Shown here: in pieces, positions 1 to 10,685 of the stretch
How positions within the stretch are numbered: position 1 is the stretch's first letter
Layout of the letters: the number at the start of each line of letters is the position of its first letter
Assembly (NCBI GenBank): GCA_963565915.1
Contig: OY751485.1
Span: forward strand, 3,472,001-3,536,000
Length of the DNA: 64,000 nt
Direction of reading: 5' to 3'
Source: Entoloma clypeatum
Lineage: Eukaryota > Basidiomycota > Agaricomycetes > Agaricales > Entolomataceae
Made by a program: the position numbers and the translations under genes
The notes under the pieces: model-generated
The model's database searches: none
Told to the model about the DNA's origin: nothing
The model's input: the letters and a program-made list of their open reading frames with translations, nothing else

Positions 1-620
1 TCAGGGGTCGTGAATGCCGCTTTCCACTTGTCTCCCTCCTTGATGCGCACATTATTGTAGCCCCATCTGAGATCCATCTTGGTGAACCTTTTCTTTCCTT
101 TTAACTTATCAATCAACTCCGGAATCAACGGGAGTGGATAATTATTGCAGACAGTCCAGCTGTTGATATGTCGGTAATCCTGTACCATTCGTTTCTTTCC
201 ATCCTTTTTGGATATAAAGAATACTGGCAAAGTTTGTGGTGACTTGGTAGGTCGAATATATCCTTTGCGTAATTGATCGTCCACAAATTCAGATACTTCT
301 TTCCTTTCATCCGGTGACAGGGGGTAGACTTTGGCCTTCTTTGGTATGAAATCCGGCTTTAAGTCTATAGCATGATCCCATGGTTTCCTGACTGGTAACC
401 TCTCCGATGCTTTCTTTTCAAAGACTGATAGATATTTGTGATATTTTTGGGGGACAGCCTGTTCTGCCGGTATTTCATCTGAGGGTTCTCCCTTAGCTGC
501 CCTGAGCATGTGGATTACCTCTTCTTCCACTTCTTCTTCATTTCCTTCTATTTCCTCTTCAATTCTTCCCCCCCATCTGGTTCTTGCAGTTTTATTTAAA
601 TAATGTGTTCGACACATGCC
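1..620 (-). pseudogene. Gypsy-1: Ty3/gypsy pol fragment (PR-RT linker and start of RT)
   Basis: Read on the minus strand, one frame stays open from about 620 to the window edge. It translates to an acidic linker, then [34 protein letters not shown] and [18 protein letters not shown]. These are the conserved N-terminal blocks of a Ty3/gypsy reverse transcriptase. The rest of RT lies outside the window. The fragment is cut at 620 by the foldback element FB-1 and its upstream end reappears at 3056-3126. The RT blocks resemble those of Gypsy-S and Gypsy-P, so it is probably another chromovirus; no chromodomain is visible here to prove that. Confidence 0.85.
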
Positions 621-884
621 TAGTGTTTAAAAGTCTGGTTCGGTCTGGTTTTTGACCCTCAAAATTTAGAGACTGAGACCGAGACCGATTTTTCGGTTCA
701 CATGATCTTGAAAAAACTGAACCGGACCGATGCAAGACCGGTGCATTGGTTCCGTTTACCGCAAAGAAGTGAGACCAGACTGGTCTCAACTGGTTTAAAC
801 CAATATATTACAAGTAAAATAAGACTAAGGACATGCACGTGTCGTACTCCCTCAATTGGTCCTCCGTGGGCTCAGCCCGGCCCC

Positions 885-1545
885 ATGTGCTCTGGGGCAT
901 GACTCGACGCCATTGGGTGTGAAAGGGGGCCATTGGGCATGTGTCGTGGCAGGTGCGCGGTGCCGTACGGCGCGAAGGGAGGCCGTTGCATGTGAAGGAA
1001 GGGTGCTGGGTGTGAGTCGATGGCGTTGAGGACGCAAGGCGGCCGTTGGGCATTAGAGGGGCTGTGGGGCACTAGTCGGGGCAGTTGGGCAAGAGGGGCG
1101 GCCATCGGGTGTGAAAGGCGGCCGTTGTGCGTGGGTTGATGGTGTTGAGGGCAAAGGGACGGTGTGGCGCGGGTCAATGGCGGTGGGCGCAAGTCGGGAC
1201 CGTTGGGCATGAAAGGCAGCCATTGGGCATGGATCAACGGCATTGGGGGCGAAGGGATGGCATTGGGGGCAAAAGGACAGTGTTGGGTGTGGGTTGACAC
1301 ATTGAGGGTGAAGGGATGCCATTGGGCATGAGTCAGGACCATTGGGCACAAAGGGACGCCATTGGGTGCAAAGGGACGCCATTGGGCGCAAAGGAACACT
1401 GTTGGGTGCAAAGAGACGCTGTTGGGCACAAAGGGATGCCGTTGGGCATGAAAGGTGGCCGTTGGGCAGAAGAGAGGGCCATTGGGCATGAGTGGTGGCC
1501 ATTATGTGCGAGTAGTGGCCCTTGGGCGGATGTGGTGGCCGGGTG
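885..1545. repeat. 20-bp minisatellite, about 33 diverged units
   Basis: A G-rich tandem array with a 20-bp period lies inside FB-1. Typical units are CCATTGGGCACAAAGGGACG and CCGTTGGGCATGAAAGGTGG; neighbouring units differ at several positions. The period is not a multiple of three, so the long repetitive ORFs on both strands (for example His-Ala-Gln-Trp repeats on the minus strand) are by-products and not genes. Confidence 0.85.
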
Positions 1546-2732
1546 GAGTGGTGGTGGGGGATAAAAAAAGGGTGGGAAGGTTTTGCTGGCAGTTATGGTT
1601 CGACTTTCGGCAATTGCTGAGCATGCTCGGCATCAATGCCGAGCCATGCACATCATTGAAAATTGTGCCCTCAATGCCTGAACCGTGGCACCAAAACCCA
1701 CAAAAATAATTCTTACCTTATGTAGACATATCTAGAAACTCATAGGAAGTATATATAGAGTTATATACATGAGCTATGGATGGTAGAAAGTTGGTGCTCC
1801 AAATTGATGCATCAAAACACAATGTAAATCGTGATGAACAGTGTGGCATGGTGTTTTCAAACACAAAAAACAACATTTTCTAGCTTCCTCCTTTGCACAA
1901 CATTTGTACTCTAAATATACTATACATATGCTATTGAAACAGTGTATGTAAACCTATTCAGACCCTTCAAATAAAATTAAAGGACTTGATGAGGTGAATA
2001 TGAGCAAAATAGGTCGAAAATTTGACCAAACTTTTTTGTTTCAGCTTTGGATTCTCCTCATTCAGGAGATCTCACAGCACATTTGTTTTTCAAATTTGGC
2101 TCATTCATTAGGGAGATATAACACTTTTACTGAAATCTGCACATTTCATTATTTCTATCTTATCTGGACTTCTAAAAATTATACAAAGTGCTTCAGAAGG
2201 TGAATACATATCTATTTATGAGTTCTATCACTTCCAGCTATTATTAGACCATGAGGAAGGCACTGCGCGCGCCTGCACGATGCATTTTTACTATTATTTG
2301 GTGTAGAGCATGGCACCTCTATGACTTAAAATCCATGGCATCATTCCATAAAATCAACACATATTTATTGACATATGATACCCTGCTACATAATTGATAT
2401 AGTCTGTAAGCTGACTTCCTCCTGTGTAGCCATATTAAGGAGAAATGCGATGTTTTTTGAGTTTGTTTACATATATTTGACACATTTGATGTGCGCATGA
2501 TGCGCGTCATCCAACGTCGAAACGACACATCCACCCATTGCTGACTCTGCAATGAGGGGCACAGATGCTGAAAAGGCCAGAATATATTTATAGATTTTAT
2601 TTATAATCTGTCTACTTGTGATCGAGGCAGGAGGGAGCACGCACACACATCTTTTGTGTTTTTTTTTAGGTGTGCCTATTTGGGAAGTGGGAAAGTTGTG
2701 ATGTAGAGTGATTGTGAGCAATGAAATATAAT

Positions 2733-2817
2733 GGTCTTGTGGGCTCAGTTGGTTAAGTGGTGTTAAAAGAATCCTTTATACTATAGAAGTTCAGAGTTCA
2801 AGTCTTTCTTGTGGCAG
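2733..2817 (+). repeat. tRNA-like (SINE-like) segment inside FB-1
   Basis: GGCTCAGTTGG at 2742-2752 matches a Pol III A box and GAGTTCAAGTC at 2794-2804 resembles a B box, spaced as in a tRNA gene. I could not fold a good cloverleaf, so this looks like a decayed tRNA-derived sequence rather than a functional tRNA. The 5' part resembles the tRNA-like element at 9314-9386. Confidence 0.35.
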
Positions 2818-3055
2818 AAATTTGTACTTGCCGTTTCGGGACATTGATTTCAGATCCTCGGATTGTTCCATGGAAAATACCGGTTTAAACCAATCTGAAC
2901 CTGTCTTTGGCCGGTCTTTCAAACTCTAAAGTTTCGAGTGAACCGAAGACCGGCCGTGATCCGAAACCTTAAAAACCGAGACCGGTGGTCCGGTCTCTCA
3001 CCGGTTCGGTCCCCTCTGGTCTCAGTCTGAAGGTAAACTGGACCTTGAAACACTA

Positions 3056-3126
3056 CGCATGCCGCATTCTTCTGGACATCTTGATAGTTTAATCCCACTT
3101 TTTTCCAATCGATCTCTGGGTTATGG
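3056..3126 (-). pseudogene. Gypsy-1: end of protease region
   Basis: On the minus strand this reads CHNPEIDW and, after a 1-nt slip in a run of A, SRCPEECGM. That is the usual segment following the aspartic protease in gypsy Pol. It joins in frame to the coding sequence ending at 620 once FB-1 and one 8-bp flank are removed. Upstream (above about 3126) homology stops, so gag and most of the protease are missing. Confidence 0.6.
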
Positions 3127-4321
3127 CATTGAAACGAAGGAAGTGAGTCTGGGGATGAGCGCGAGCAATATCTCTATCACACACACAAACACCAAACACA
3201 ACAATGAAGACCAAACAAGTCTCACGATGCGTACTTCTCAATTGATATAGTTTGGGGTGATGAGTGGGATCCCTCAGGATGCGACTCTTCCAAACAACAA
3301 TTGAATAACTCGTTTAGCAATGGCTCAATAAGTCTCGAACAAGACTTAGAGATAGTTCTCAATAGATAATGAACCGAGGTTTGTGATTTCTGAACCAACA
3401 AGACTTTGCGAACACAATCTCGACCAAATACGAACACAACAATGACCAATACGACCAATAGATAACACAATTTGATGATTGACAAGTTCTCGAACACACC
3501 AAAACACAATCGCGACTGACTTCTGATGCAAACCAAACGATCTCGAGGCTTCAATGATACTCGTGAACGACGACAGATGCACAAGACAAATGCTATCAAT
3601 TCTGGGGCACAATCTAACCTAACCTATCTACCACGAAACTACGAGATTTTATACATGAGCAGCAATAAATATAGACAAAGGTTGCATGTGGTATCGATAA
3701 ATGGTATCCAGTCAAATGACCTTCGCTAAAGTCGTTTCAATGCGCCCATGTGGTAGACAACGCCACAGGTACGCCCCTTTTCCATATCCGAAACTCTGCC
3801 GCACTGGAGAGGCCACTATTTCAATATCTTGGTTTTGCGATGTACCCGGGACAATGCCGACTAGTTACTGTGAGGTATCAGCTGCATCAATTAAGGGTCG
3901 CCTCAGTAAGCCACCCATCAGATTTGATCTCTATCAAAGTTCACCATAAGGTCATGTTGATCACAATGTATCAAACCCGATCTCGGTCTGTATCATCCGA
4001 TGTCATTTCAATATTCCCGATATGGACAATTTGGATGTGAAGCATGGCACACGTTGACCAAACCTCTCACGAGAATGTCTCCGGTCAAGCCCTAACGTAT
4101 GGTAGACAGTGCTAGTGTCATTGATAACTCCAATATAACCCATCTCCTTGTTTCACGCTTCATTGTGAGAGGCACTCAATAGTCTTTTCTATCTCGCGAG
4201 ATGATCCCATAGCTCTCGAGTATCATAGCGGAAATATACATATAGATTTGATATAAAGATCAGAAGCCCTATTCCTTTTGTAGAAAGTATACAATATATA
4301 ATTTAATCGTGGATTGAGGAT
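3127..4321. other. Intergenic, no gene recognised
   Basis: About 1.2 kb of unremarkable sequence. Several ORFs of 60-125 codons exist on both strands, but none shows a recognisable domain, good codon structure or splice pattern. It may contain the degraded 5' end of Gypsy-1; I could not identify an LTR. Confidence 0.5.
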
Positions 4322-4627
4322 ATGAAAGCAATCCACCCACCAGATGTCCTGAAATATGCTATTCCGTGGTGGATATGGAGGCTGGATGGCCAATTCTGTG
4401 AGATCAATCTTACTACTTATGTAATGATGAGATTGATGTATGATCAAGGGTCCAATGCTATTTGGCTGGCATTACTAATACGGCATCAACGGCAAAAGGA
4501 GCTGGTCTGTCCCTGTTGCCATAGCAAGGTGATGGATGATGTGGGTCACTTATTTTGTGACAATGGCCAAGCATACTTATTCGGGGGGGCTGTTTCTATT
4601 TTGTCATTTGGCATCTGGTTAACGTGA
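4322..4627 (+). CDS. Small hypothetical ORF with Cys/His motif
   Basis: A 101-codon ORF from ATG 4322. It contains CPCCHSKVMDDVGHLFC, a C-x2-C-x9-H-x3-C pattern like the zinc motif at the end of LINE RNase H regions or transposase fragments. It ends 1 nt before the end of the convergent Vps3844-like gene, so it overlaps that gene's probable 3' UTR. It may be a transposon remnant or a chance ORF; no function can be assigned. Confidence 0.2.
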   Translation: MKAIHPPDVLKYAIPWWIWRLDGQFCEINLTTYVMMRLMYDQGSNAIWLALLIRHQRQKELVCPCCHSKVMDDVGHLFCDNGQAYLFGGAVSILSFGIWLT

Positions 4628-4628
4628 G

Positions 4629-5718
4629 CTAGTCCTTCTTTGCATTAACAGCGGTAGCCAACAAGGTGCTGGGTAGCTCGTTCCTAGTGATGCTTGAAAG
4701 CAAGGAGATCGATCCGAAAATGAGGAGGATCAGCACAAGAGCGGTACCGGTCAAAAGGGCAAACGGTCTGATAATGGGGAATCAAGATGAATGAGGGGGG
4801 GGGGTTTGGAAAAATGAAGTTCCCTACCCGCTGATATCCTTTCTCTCGCAACTCTCGCCAGTCCAGACATCTGTCTTGACTCTAGTGCCTTCTCCCATCT
4901 TCGTGACCCCACAAACACAGACATAGCAGGTGCGCCCAGATTTGGTGGCTTCAACGCACTGACCTCTGCCAGAACACGATTTGGTACTGTTGTTACAAGC
5001 ATCAGCTGATGTGAAACATGTTGAAATTGAGCCAAGAGGTTCGTGTGGAGGAGGAAGAGGAGATTGTGGTGGTTGCCTCTTGACAACAGGGTCAGAGGAT
5101 GTTGAGTACGTCAGGAGGGCTAAGCGCAAGCAGTCGGACTCAGCAAGGCCTTCCTGAAGAAAAAGACGAATCTGAGTGGCTACTTCGATATATTGGGGGC
5201 TGGTGACGCCGTGGTGACGCCGTAGATCAGACAAACGGCCGAGGTCAAGTGCGGCAAAAGAAGGCGTCTCGGCAACCGCGAAGAACGTGGAAAGGGAAGA
5301 GACATCTTCTGGGCCAACGTATACGGACGCATAACTGTACTGTGCGCGGTCTACGAGGCTGGGGATGACCGAGGAGAAGGCCAACTTAGGGAGGGCAAGG
5401 TCGAATGAAGGCGGAAAAGAGGGCGGCATGACGGCTGAGCAAAAGTGAGCGCCATGTTGTGACAATTGGATCGATGTTAGGCTCACCGTCTGCATCAGCG
5501 CGGTCGAGGGTGAGGAAGAGCGCATTGCTGGCATGGGCAAGGAAGAGCGGGGCACTGTTGCGGAAAGCAGGGAGGGGTTCGAAGGCGTCGAGCCCAAGGT
5601 GGCGGGAGAGGGCGGCAGCGGGGTCGGCGATGTGGGGCGGGGTCGGCGGGTGGATGTAGAGGGTGGCGGCGCGGGAGAGATGGACGAAGGGGAAGAGGAC
5701 GAGAAGGAGACGGTGCAT
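4629..5718 (-). CDS. Vps3844-like (DUF3844) type I membrane protein
   Basis: Three exons are inferred: 5718-5487, 5434-4828 and 4767-4629. The introns are 52 nt (GTGAGC...CAG) and 60 nt (GTAGGG...CAG). The spliced product is 325 aa. Residues 1-18 (MHRLLLVLFPFVHLSRAA) form a signal peptide. The C-terminal third carries a cysteine-rich, EGF-like block (CFTSADACNNS, CSGRGQC, CYVCVC, CERKD) typical of the fungal Vps3844 C-terminal domain. Exon 3 adds a transmembrane helix (TGTALVLILLIFGSI) and a short cytoplasmic tail. The family is fungal, predicted to act in the secretory pathway or ER, and is poorly characterised. I chose ATG 5718 because the signal peptide follows it directly; the longer upstream open frame is antisense to the neighbour. 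The gene is divergent from the F-box-like gene, with starts 78 bp apart. Confidence 0.82.
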
Positions 5719-5796
5719 GGGGAAGATGGGGTTTGTTTGGCCGTGCTTGGCTCCGCTGTATGGTGTGTCATTGAGGTGTTCGAGTTCGGGACGTTC

Positions 5797-6950
5797 ATGT
5801 CGCGCCATGCGTCGATCGCGCCGCCGGATCCATTAGCGCCACTGTATCTGTCGACGAACGCGATGGCGGCTAAAACCCAGTCGCTGTCGAACCGTACCAA
5901 GGTTGCCCTCGTCCGCGTCTCACCCCCTGGAGAGCCCTGGCCGTCCGCATCCTCTACGCCTACCTCGCCATCCGCAGCCCTGCTCGTGCCACCGCCATCC
6001 TCGCCACCCTTTGTCACAGCGCTCGCAAGTCTGAGCCATCCTCGTACGGACACTGGACTCGTCACATCGAGATACACACCCATGCGCGCGGCACGGAGGA
6101 CATCAGCTATCTCCGCACCATCTTTGACGTCTTCCGGGCGTGTCCAAACCTCCACATTCTCAGCGGCACCTGGATCCACCCTCTGCCGCCCCCTTCTCTC
6201 GATGCCGTCTCCACCCTGTACTGTTCGTCCCTCGACGGCCTCTATTGGAACGACCAGACCCCCGACGACCACACGACAACTAACTACCCTGCATCTTTTT
6301 CTTTTCCCTGTGTCCTCGATCTCTGCAGCTATCGCGGCTGCAGCGTTTTTCATTCTTCACCTCCCACCCTCCCCATCCTACAAACTATTATCATTTCAGA
6401 CCGCCCACACAGCCTTGCTATCGCTACAACACTCGTCCTTCCTTCCTTGCTCAATCTCGTCTTTAAAACCTATCTGGGCAAGGGAGCCTCCGACTCGCTC
6501 ATTCTTGACTTTCTCCACTCTCACGGCTCCTCCCTCCTAAGCCTTGATCTTCATCCATGCTCTTCAACTGACTCTGAGCCCACGGAACCATATAATCCGC
6601 AGTTGCCGCGAGTTACGGATGACACTCCCCCAGATATTTTCTTTCATCATAATCTCTGTCCTAATCTCCAAACAGTAATTTTCTCATGTACCTCTCCTCC
6701 GCCCACTCACCAAGTCAGCAGTTCAATCCGTCGCATCGGCCTTTATGGTGTGAGCGCAGAAGGCTTGTATCGCGAAAGGGGCACAAACACCGCAGGTGTT
6801 CTCAAGTCTTTCACCTCAACCAGATATCCATGTCTTCAACAAGTCAGGACTGTAAGGTTTCTCGTAGAAGCAGACACGGACTCCTTAATCAAGGACATCT
6901 TCATCTGGTGGGTTGGGAGGTTCGAAAAACAGGGAGTTTCTGGATGGTGA
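5797..6950 (+). pseudogene. F-box/LRR-like protein gene with an apparent frameshift
   Basis: From ATG 5797 one frame gives a segment ending LSNRTKVALVRVS. The continuation (WRALAVRILYAYL) lies in another frame, open from 5871 to the TGA at 6948-6950. The switch falls at the C run at 5923-5927, so a 1-nt indel or assembly error is likely; no convincing intron is visible there. The downstream part has the layout of basidiomycete F-box-like proteins with irregular leucine-rich repeats (YLRTIFDVFRACPNLHIL, LLNLVFKTYLGKG, LQQVRTVRFL). No canonical F-box could be outlined at the N-terminus. If functional, it would be a substrate adaptor; the assignment is by general resemblance only. It probably shares a bidirectional promoter with the Vps3844-like gene. 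Confidence 0.5.
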
Positions 6951-7090
6951 AGGTGTTCTCTGGGCATATATGAATCCTGCAGTGAGCATGAATGATCACC
7001 GTCACCCACATCAGCAATACGCCATGAATAATTCATTGCAGTTATAAATACATTTGCTGTTCAATTTCGTCTAGTGTATGTCTGAACAAT

Positions 7091-8314
7091 TTACGAAGAG
7101 TTTAGCAAACGATTTGCCATCTCGAATCCGAGGAACGTCGCGCCATTGGCGAAAGGAGAGCTGACGGAAGATTCGTCATTAGACATACTGGCTTTGTTCC
7201 GTATCACGCACCGGATGAGTGTTGGGCCCAGGCCTCGTGTGAAGGCGCCAATACCTTCTGTTCGCCAAACCTTGCGTACACAATCTAGAGTTGAGGTATA
7301 CTTTTGCCCAGCTGAGGGCGAGAATCCGTCGGTTTGCATCCTCGATTTGATCATGTCTATAGGGTATATCACAGCCCAAAGCTAGAACAAGAAAACCAGT
7401 GAGATCCCAATCACGAGCGCAAAAATCAAAAAAGACATTCACTGCATAGCCCGCCGTAGCTCCGTAGAGAACAGCGTTGAGGGGGTTGATTTGATCCCTC
7501 CGGATATCTTTCTGTTCCATTTCCCACTGCACGATTTTCTCGTATGTCAGGAAATAGACGCCATAACCTGTTGCTTCTCGAAGCAGGGTGACAGCCTGAC
7601 CCTTGTAGATGCCCGCGATGCCATAACCAGTGTATATCTTCTTGATGGCATCCCAGGGACCTGCATACATGGGTTTGGTGTTTGATTGTGTTTGTAAACC
7701 TGGGTGATCCTCCGAGTCAAACCTGTTAACACATACGTTCGAAGTGATATAGACTCACGGATGCGAATGTGTTCAACGGGCCCGGAGACAACACCGTTCG
7801 CCAAGCCGGCAAAGACCCCCGCCGCTAAGAGTTGACCGCCGCTAAGAGCATTCCTTCGTTTCCCACCTTGGCTCCTGAGGGAGTTCTGCTGCGCAAAGTA
7901 CCGTTTGGTCCATTCGAGGGCACCGAATTGAATTGAGACGCAGACGCCTATGCCGAGCAGTGGTGTCAGAGTTCCCTATTTTTTGGTATCAGCTAAGGTT
8001 GCCTTGTTCGATGAATGGTCAACGTCACTTTGTAGAACGCAAGTGGTCCCTCGTTCCTGAGAATACCTCCTGCGCAGTCGACCATACCTCTATATGTTCC
8101 TCTGGGGGCTGTTTGCATTCGCTGTGAACAAGGTTTCCGTGTAATCAAAACGGATAGATAGCCACATAGCATACCACTTTGACAATGTCGAACGGTTGCC
8201 CAACGAGGACCTGAGCTGTGTCAGTAGACATGGCTCACAGTGAACGAGTAGTTGGAATACCTGGGCAATTCCCCCAACGGTGCCGGCTGTCAGGTCTTTC
8301 ACCGTGTTAGACAT
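7091..8314 (-). CDS. Mitochondrial carrier, YMC1/YMC2-like
   Basis: Seven exons are inferred: 8314-8261, 8210-8175, 8121-8029, 7975-7759, 7699-7443, 7381-7212 and 7160-7091. They give 298 aa, the normal length of a mitochondrial carrier. All junctions are GT-AG and keep frame. The three carrier repeats each show the P-x-[DE]-x-x-[KR] signature: QPFDIVKVR in exon 2, GPVEHIRIR at the end of exon 4 and YPIDMIKSR in exon 6. The EHIRIR second repeat and the FANGATF end match yeast Ymc1/Ymc2, inner-membrane carriers implicated in organic and amino acid transport. Substrate is inferred only at family level. The start at 8314 gives MSNTVKDLTAGTVGG, the usual first helix. A hairpin and an hAT MITE lie 140-660 bp upstream, in the likely promoter. 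Confidence 0.9.
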
Positions 8315-8453
8315 TGTTCAGCAGTGGAGAAGTGCAAGTGAGGGCGCCGGCCCTTCTGATCAACATGGATTATTGTCGTTTGCAGAATAGTTGGCACAAA
8401 TGTGTGCAAACAACATATCACTGGATGCACAGATCTATCATGATCATCGATCA

Positions 8454-8571
8454 CAGCTAAACTCATAACGATAGGCGGCCCCTTGATGCTAGGCCTTTCT
8501 GCATCAAAAGTTTTCGACGCCGCCTGTACACACTTTTTTTCGGGACCCGCCTATCATTATGAGTTTAGCTG
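8454..8571. repeat. Short hairpin element
   Basis: A 25-bp inverted repeat: CAGCTAAACTCATAACGATA and following bases at 8454-8478 pair with 8547-8571 with one mismatch, around a 68-bp spacer. It lies 140 bp upstream of the YMC-like start codon. No clear target duplication was found, so it may be a miniature transposon remnant or a simple palindrome. Confidence 0.6.
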
Positions 8572-8613
8572 CAATTCTTTGGATGCGACCTGTTCACCTA
8601 GTAACAACCCAAA

Positions 8614-8971
8614 CAAGGGGGTGTCGGGACCGGAATTTTTTACACGGGGTCGAAATTCGATGTGAAATGGGCTGGGAAATCCAAATTTAGAGTCAGTTTC
8701 TCAATCCGAGTGGCGGTTCCCAAGTTATAGCCATTTTGATGAAAATATTTGAATAAACTTTTATTTTTTCTGAATTTTTTTTTGGATCGCACGGACCATT
8801 CCGCACAACTTTGCAAAAAAATTCGAGACCCCCCCCCCCCCCCTCTTTCCTTTTTAGGAAGGAGGTTAAGAAGTGCCAGGAAAAATCTGAAAAAATCATT
8901 TTTCAATCTCCCAGCCATTTTCAAGGCAAATTCCGACCCCGTGAAAAAATTCCGGTCCCGACACCCCCTTG
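8614..8971. mobile_element. 358-bp hAT-like MITE
   Basis: Terminal inverted repeats of about 36 bp start CAAGGGGGTGTCGGGACCGG and end with the inverse, CCGACACCCCCTTG. The element is flanked by perfect 8-bp direct repeats AACCCAAA (8606-8613 and 8972-8979). The 8-bp duplication and CAAGG terminus fit the hAT superfamily. The interior has a run of about 15 C (near 8828-8843) and no coding potential. It lies in the intergenic space between the YMC-like gene and Copia-M. Confidence 0.85.
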
Positions 8972-9088
8972 AACCCAAAGCATTTGTAGAAAGATCGACA
9001 CATGTAGACACCTTCGGACCTTAAGATCGGGATAATATGAACACTAACACAGTTGTTTGTCATTTCAAAAATTTGTTGAACACATTGG

Positions 9089-9300
9089 TGTTAGGAACTG
9101 AACCGTAACCTCAGTCGGTGATGGTAGAACGACTTTTATTAGTGTATGAACCTGAACCGTAACCTAGATATAATGTAAAGATAAATGATGAGAGAATGAG
9201 ATATAAAAACGGGGTGCATACCTCAGTCGGTGATGGTAGAACGACTGAGGAATGTGCGAGCGTCTTGAGTGATATAAAAAGGAAGTGTTACGTAAGTATG
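9089..9300 (-). repeat. Copia-M 3' LTR, first part
   Basis: This matches the first 212 bp of the 5' LTR at 44904-45155 with scattered differences, many of them CG versus TG or CA. It is interrupted after GTATG (9296-9300) by the LTR-like element at 9301. The last 42 bp of the LTR resume at 30294-30335. Confidence 0.9.
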
Positions 9301-9313
9301 TGTTAAAAGATAT

Positions 9314-9386
9314 GACCAGACTGGGGTTTGAACCCAGGACCTCCTGGATATATACCAAGTGCTCTAACCAACTGAGCCACCAGGTC
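9314..9386 (-). repeat. tRNA-like sequence (non-canonical anticodon loop)
   Basis: The 73-nt minus-strand sequence folds as a cloverleaf. The acceptor stem has one mismatch. The D stem is GCTC/GAGC, the anticodon stem CTTGG/CCAGG, and the T stem CTGGG/CCCAG with loop TTCAAAC. The A box TGGCTCAGTTGG is perfect and the B box is close to consensus. The anticodon loop is TATATAT, so position 33 is A instead of the invariant U. It is therefore listed as tRNA-derived and not as a working tRNA gene. Confidence 0.55.
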
Positions 9387-10126
9387 TTGTGGGATTCAAC
9401 TTGGATAGTACTCCATCTCACTCAACAATAGTACAACCACTGCAGTATCAACCTGACAAATGCTCAACCTGAGCTAACCACACCTTCCTCTTCCTCTAAC
9501 CACCACCATCGTGATTAGGCGCCCGCGTCTTTTTCATCGATTGTTGCTGGTTGTAGTAGATCATAGTTCAACATGTCTTTCCATGACGAACCCCCCTCTT
9601 CCTCTGGTGGTGGTCGGGCCCTTAAGGCTCCATCGCTCGCTAGATCGACCAGGATCGACACCCAATCTGTCGCCAAGCCCCCCGTCTCCCTTGATTGGCC
9701 AGACTCTCCAGCCGATCGCACTCAAACCCCAACCTCTCCCGCACCATCTGGTAAGGCCGAGGAAATCCGTCTCAGGCAGAAGGCTCGCAAGTCTGCCCTT
9801 GGATCTGTCAGCCCTGTGGAAGGTAATCCCGCTGGTAACTGGTCAGAAGAACTGATTGATGTCGACACTCTTCCGGATGTCGACCAGCTCATTTCTGTGG
9901 GACCTCTAGCCCCCAACAAGACCGTCTACCGCAGCGACACCCCCTTCAGTGGGCAGGCCGAAGCGGCGAGGCACGCTTCCATCACACTCCCCGCTAACGC
10001 TGGACTTGTGACATTTGAGACTGTTCCGGATTACATACTCAACAATCCGAATCAAGATCTCATCCCCAGCGAGTTACAGGTCAACATGGCAGGTGACAGC
10101 GAGGACAACCTCATTGCAATGGTCGC

Positions 10127-10683
10127 TGTTACACTTTTTCACCCTTTTCCTACGCACCCTCACACGATCCTTCAACCCTTGATTCCCCATCATACCCCGT
10201 TTCACTTAACTCCGACGACCCTGGGACATGTGTCCCCTCTACCAGCGCTATGACTCATACTGACTCGGACTATTCCCCTTTTAGATACATTTTCACTCGT
10301 TATCTCTGACTCACGGCCTCGCGGCCTTATCTCTGACTCTTATGCCACAACCCCTGGAAACACCTATCTAACCAATGGCTTATTTAGCTCCTGCGCAGCA
10401 CCTACTTATTTATAGCTATAGGATAACGTATATAAGACCTGTAGCCTTAGAGTAGAGGTCTTCAGCTTGACCTAGGCAAACAACGCTTACTTGTCTATTA
10501 CTTCGAACGCTCTCAAACTAAGTGCCTTGCGAGGACTTAGCTCTGCTTGACCCAAACCGAGTCGTCCTTCTGAGGAACTCGCTGATTGACCAAGTCGACC
10601 TATTGAGGGACTTGTTGTGGAACCAGTTCGAACCCACGTGATCCGATCTGTTGAACTTGTTGTTGTAGGCTATCGCCGTAACA
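10127..10683 (+). repeat. Gypsy-S 5' LTR
   Basis: Begins TGTTACAC and ends GTAACA. A TATA box (TATATAAG, 10429-10436) is followed 33 nt later by TCAGCTTGACCT (10462-10473), the predicted RNA 5' end. That sequence is complementary to AGGTCAAGCTGA (10686-10697) just past the LTR. Confidence 0.95.
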
Positions 10684-10685
10684 AA

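Larger units (their letters stand above)
621..3055. mobile_element. FB-1: hAT-like foldback element, 2.4 kb
   Basis: The ends are TAGTGTTTAAAAG on the left and CTTGAAACACTA on the right. They head imperfect inverted arms of about 180 bp (621-810 and 2872-3055) rich in CCGGT/ACCGG and GGTTTAAACCAAT. The 8 bp on each side are CACATGCC (613-620) and CGCATGCC (3056-3063), differing by one CpG transition. Removing the element with one flank restores the gypsy reading frame across the site. An 8-bp duplication and TIRs beginning TAGTG fit a non-autonomous hAT element. No transposase is visible; the interior holds a minisatellite, AT-rich DNA and a tRNA-like segment. Confidence 0.75.

Noticed and set aside
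872..1502. Two long minus-strand ORFs (149 and 205 codons) rich in His, Ala, Gln, Trp and Pro
   Set aside because: They are read-through of the 20-bp minisatellite in different frames; all frames give similar repeats and no domain is present.
621..3055. CACTA-type transposon, because of TAGTG and CACTA ends
   Set aside because: The left end is TAGTG and the right end CACTA, the reverse of CACTA elements, and the flanks form an 8-bp rather than a 3-bp duplication.
5487..6353. N-terminal half of a 509-codon minus-strand ORF covering the Vps3844-like gene
   Set aside because: Upstream of 5718 it is antisense to the F-box-like gene, lacks a signal peptide and does not fit the family. The spliced model from ATG 5718 has a signal peptide and keeps the membrane helix in exon 3.
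9314..9386. Functional tRNA gene (anticodon TAT)
   Set aside because: The invariant U33 is replaced by A, the acceptor stem has a mismatch, and the sequence is inside a transposed element; kept only as tRNA-like.
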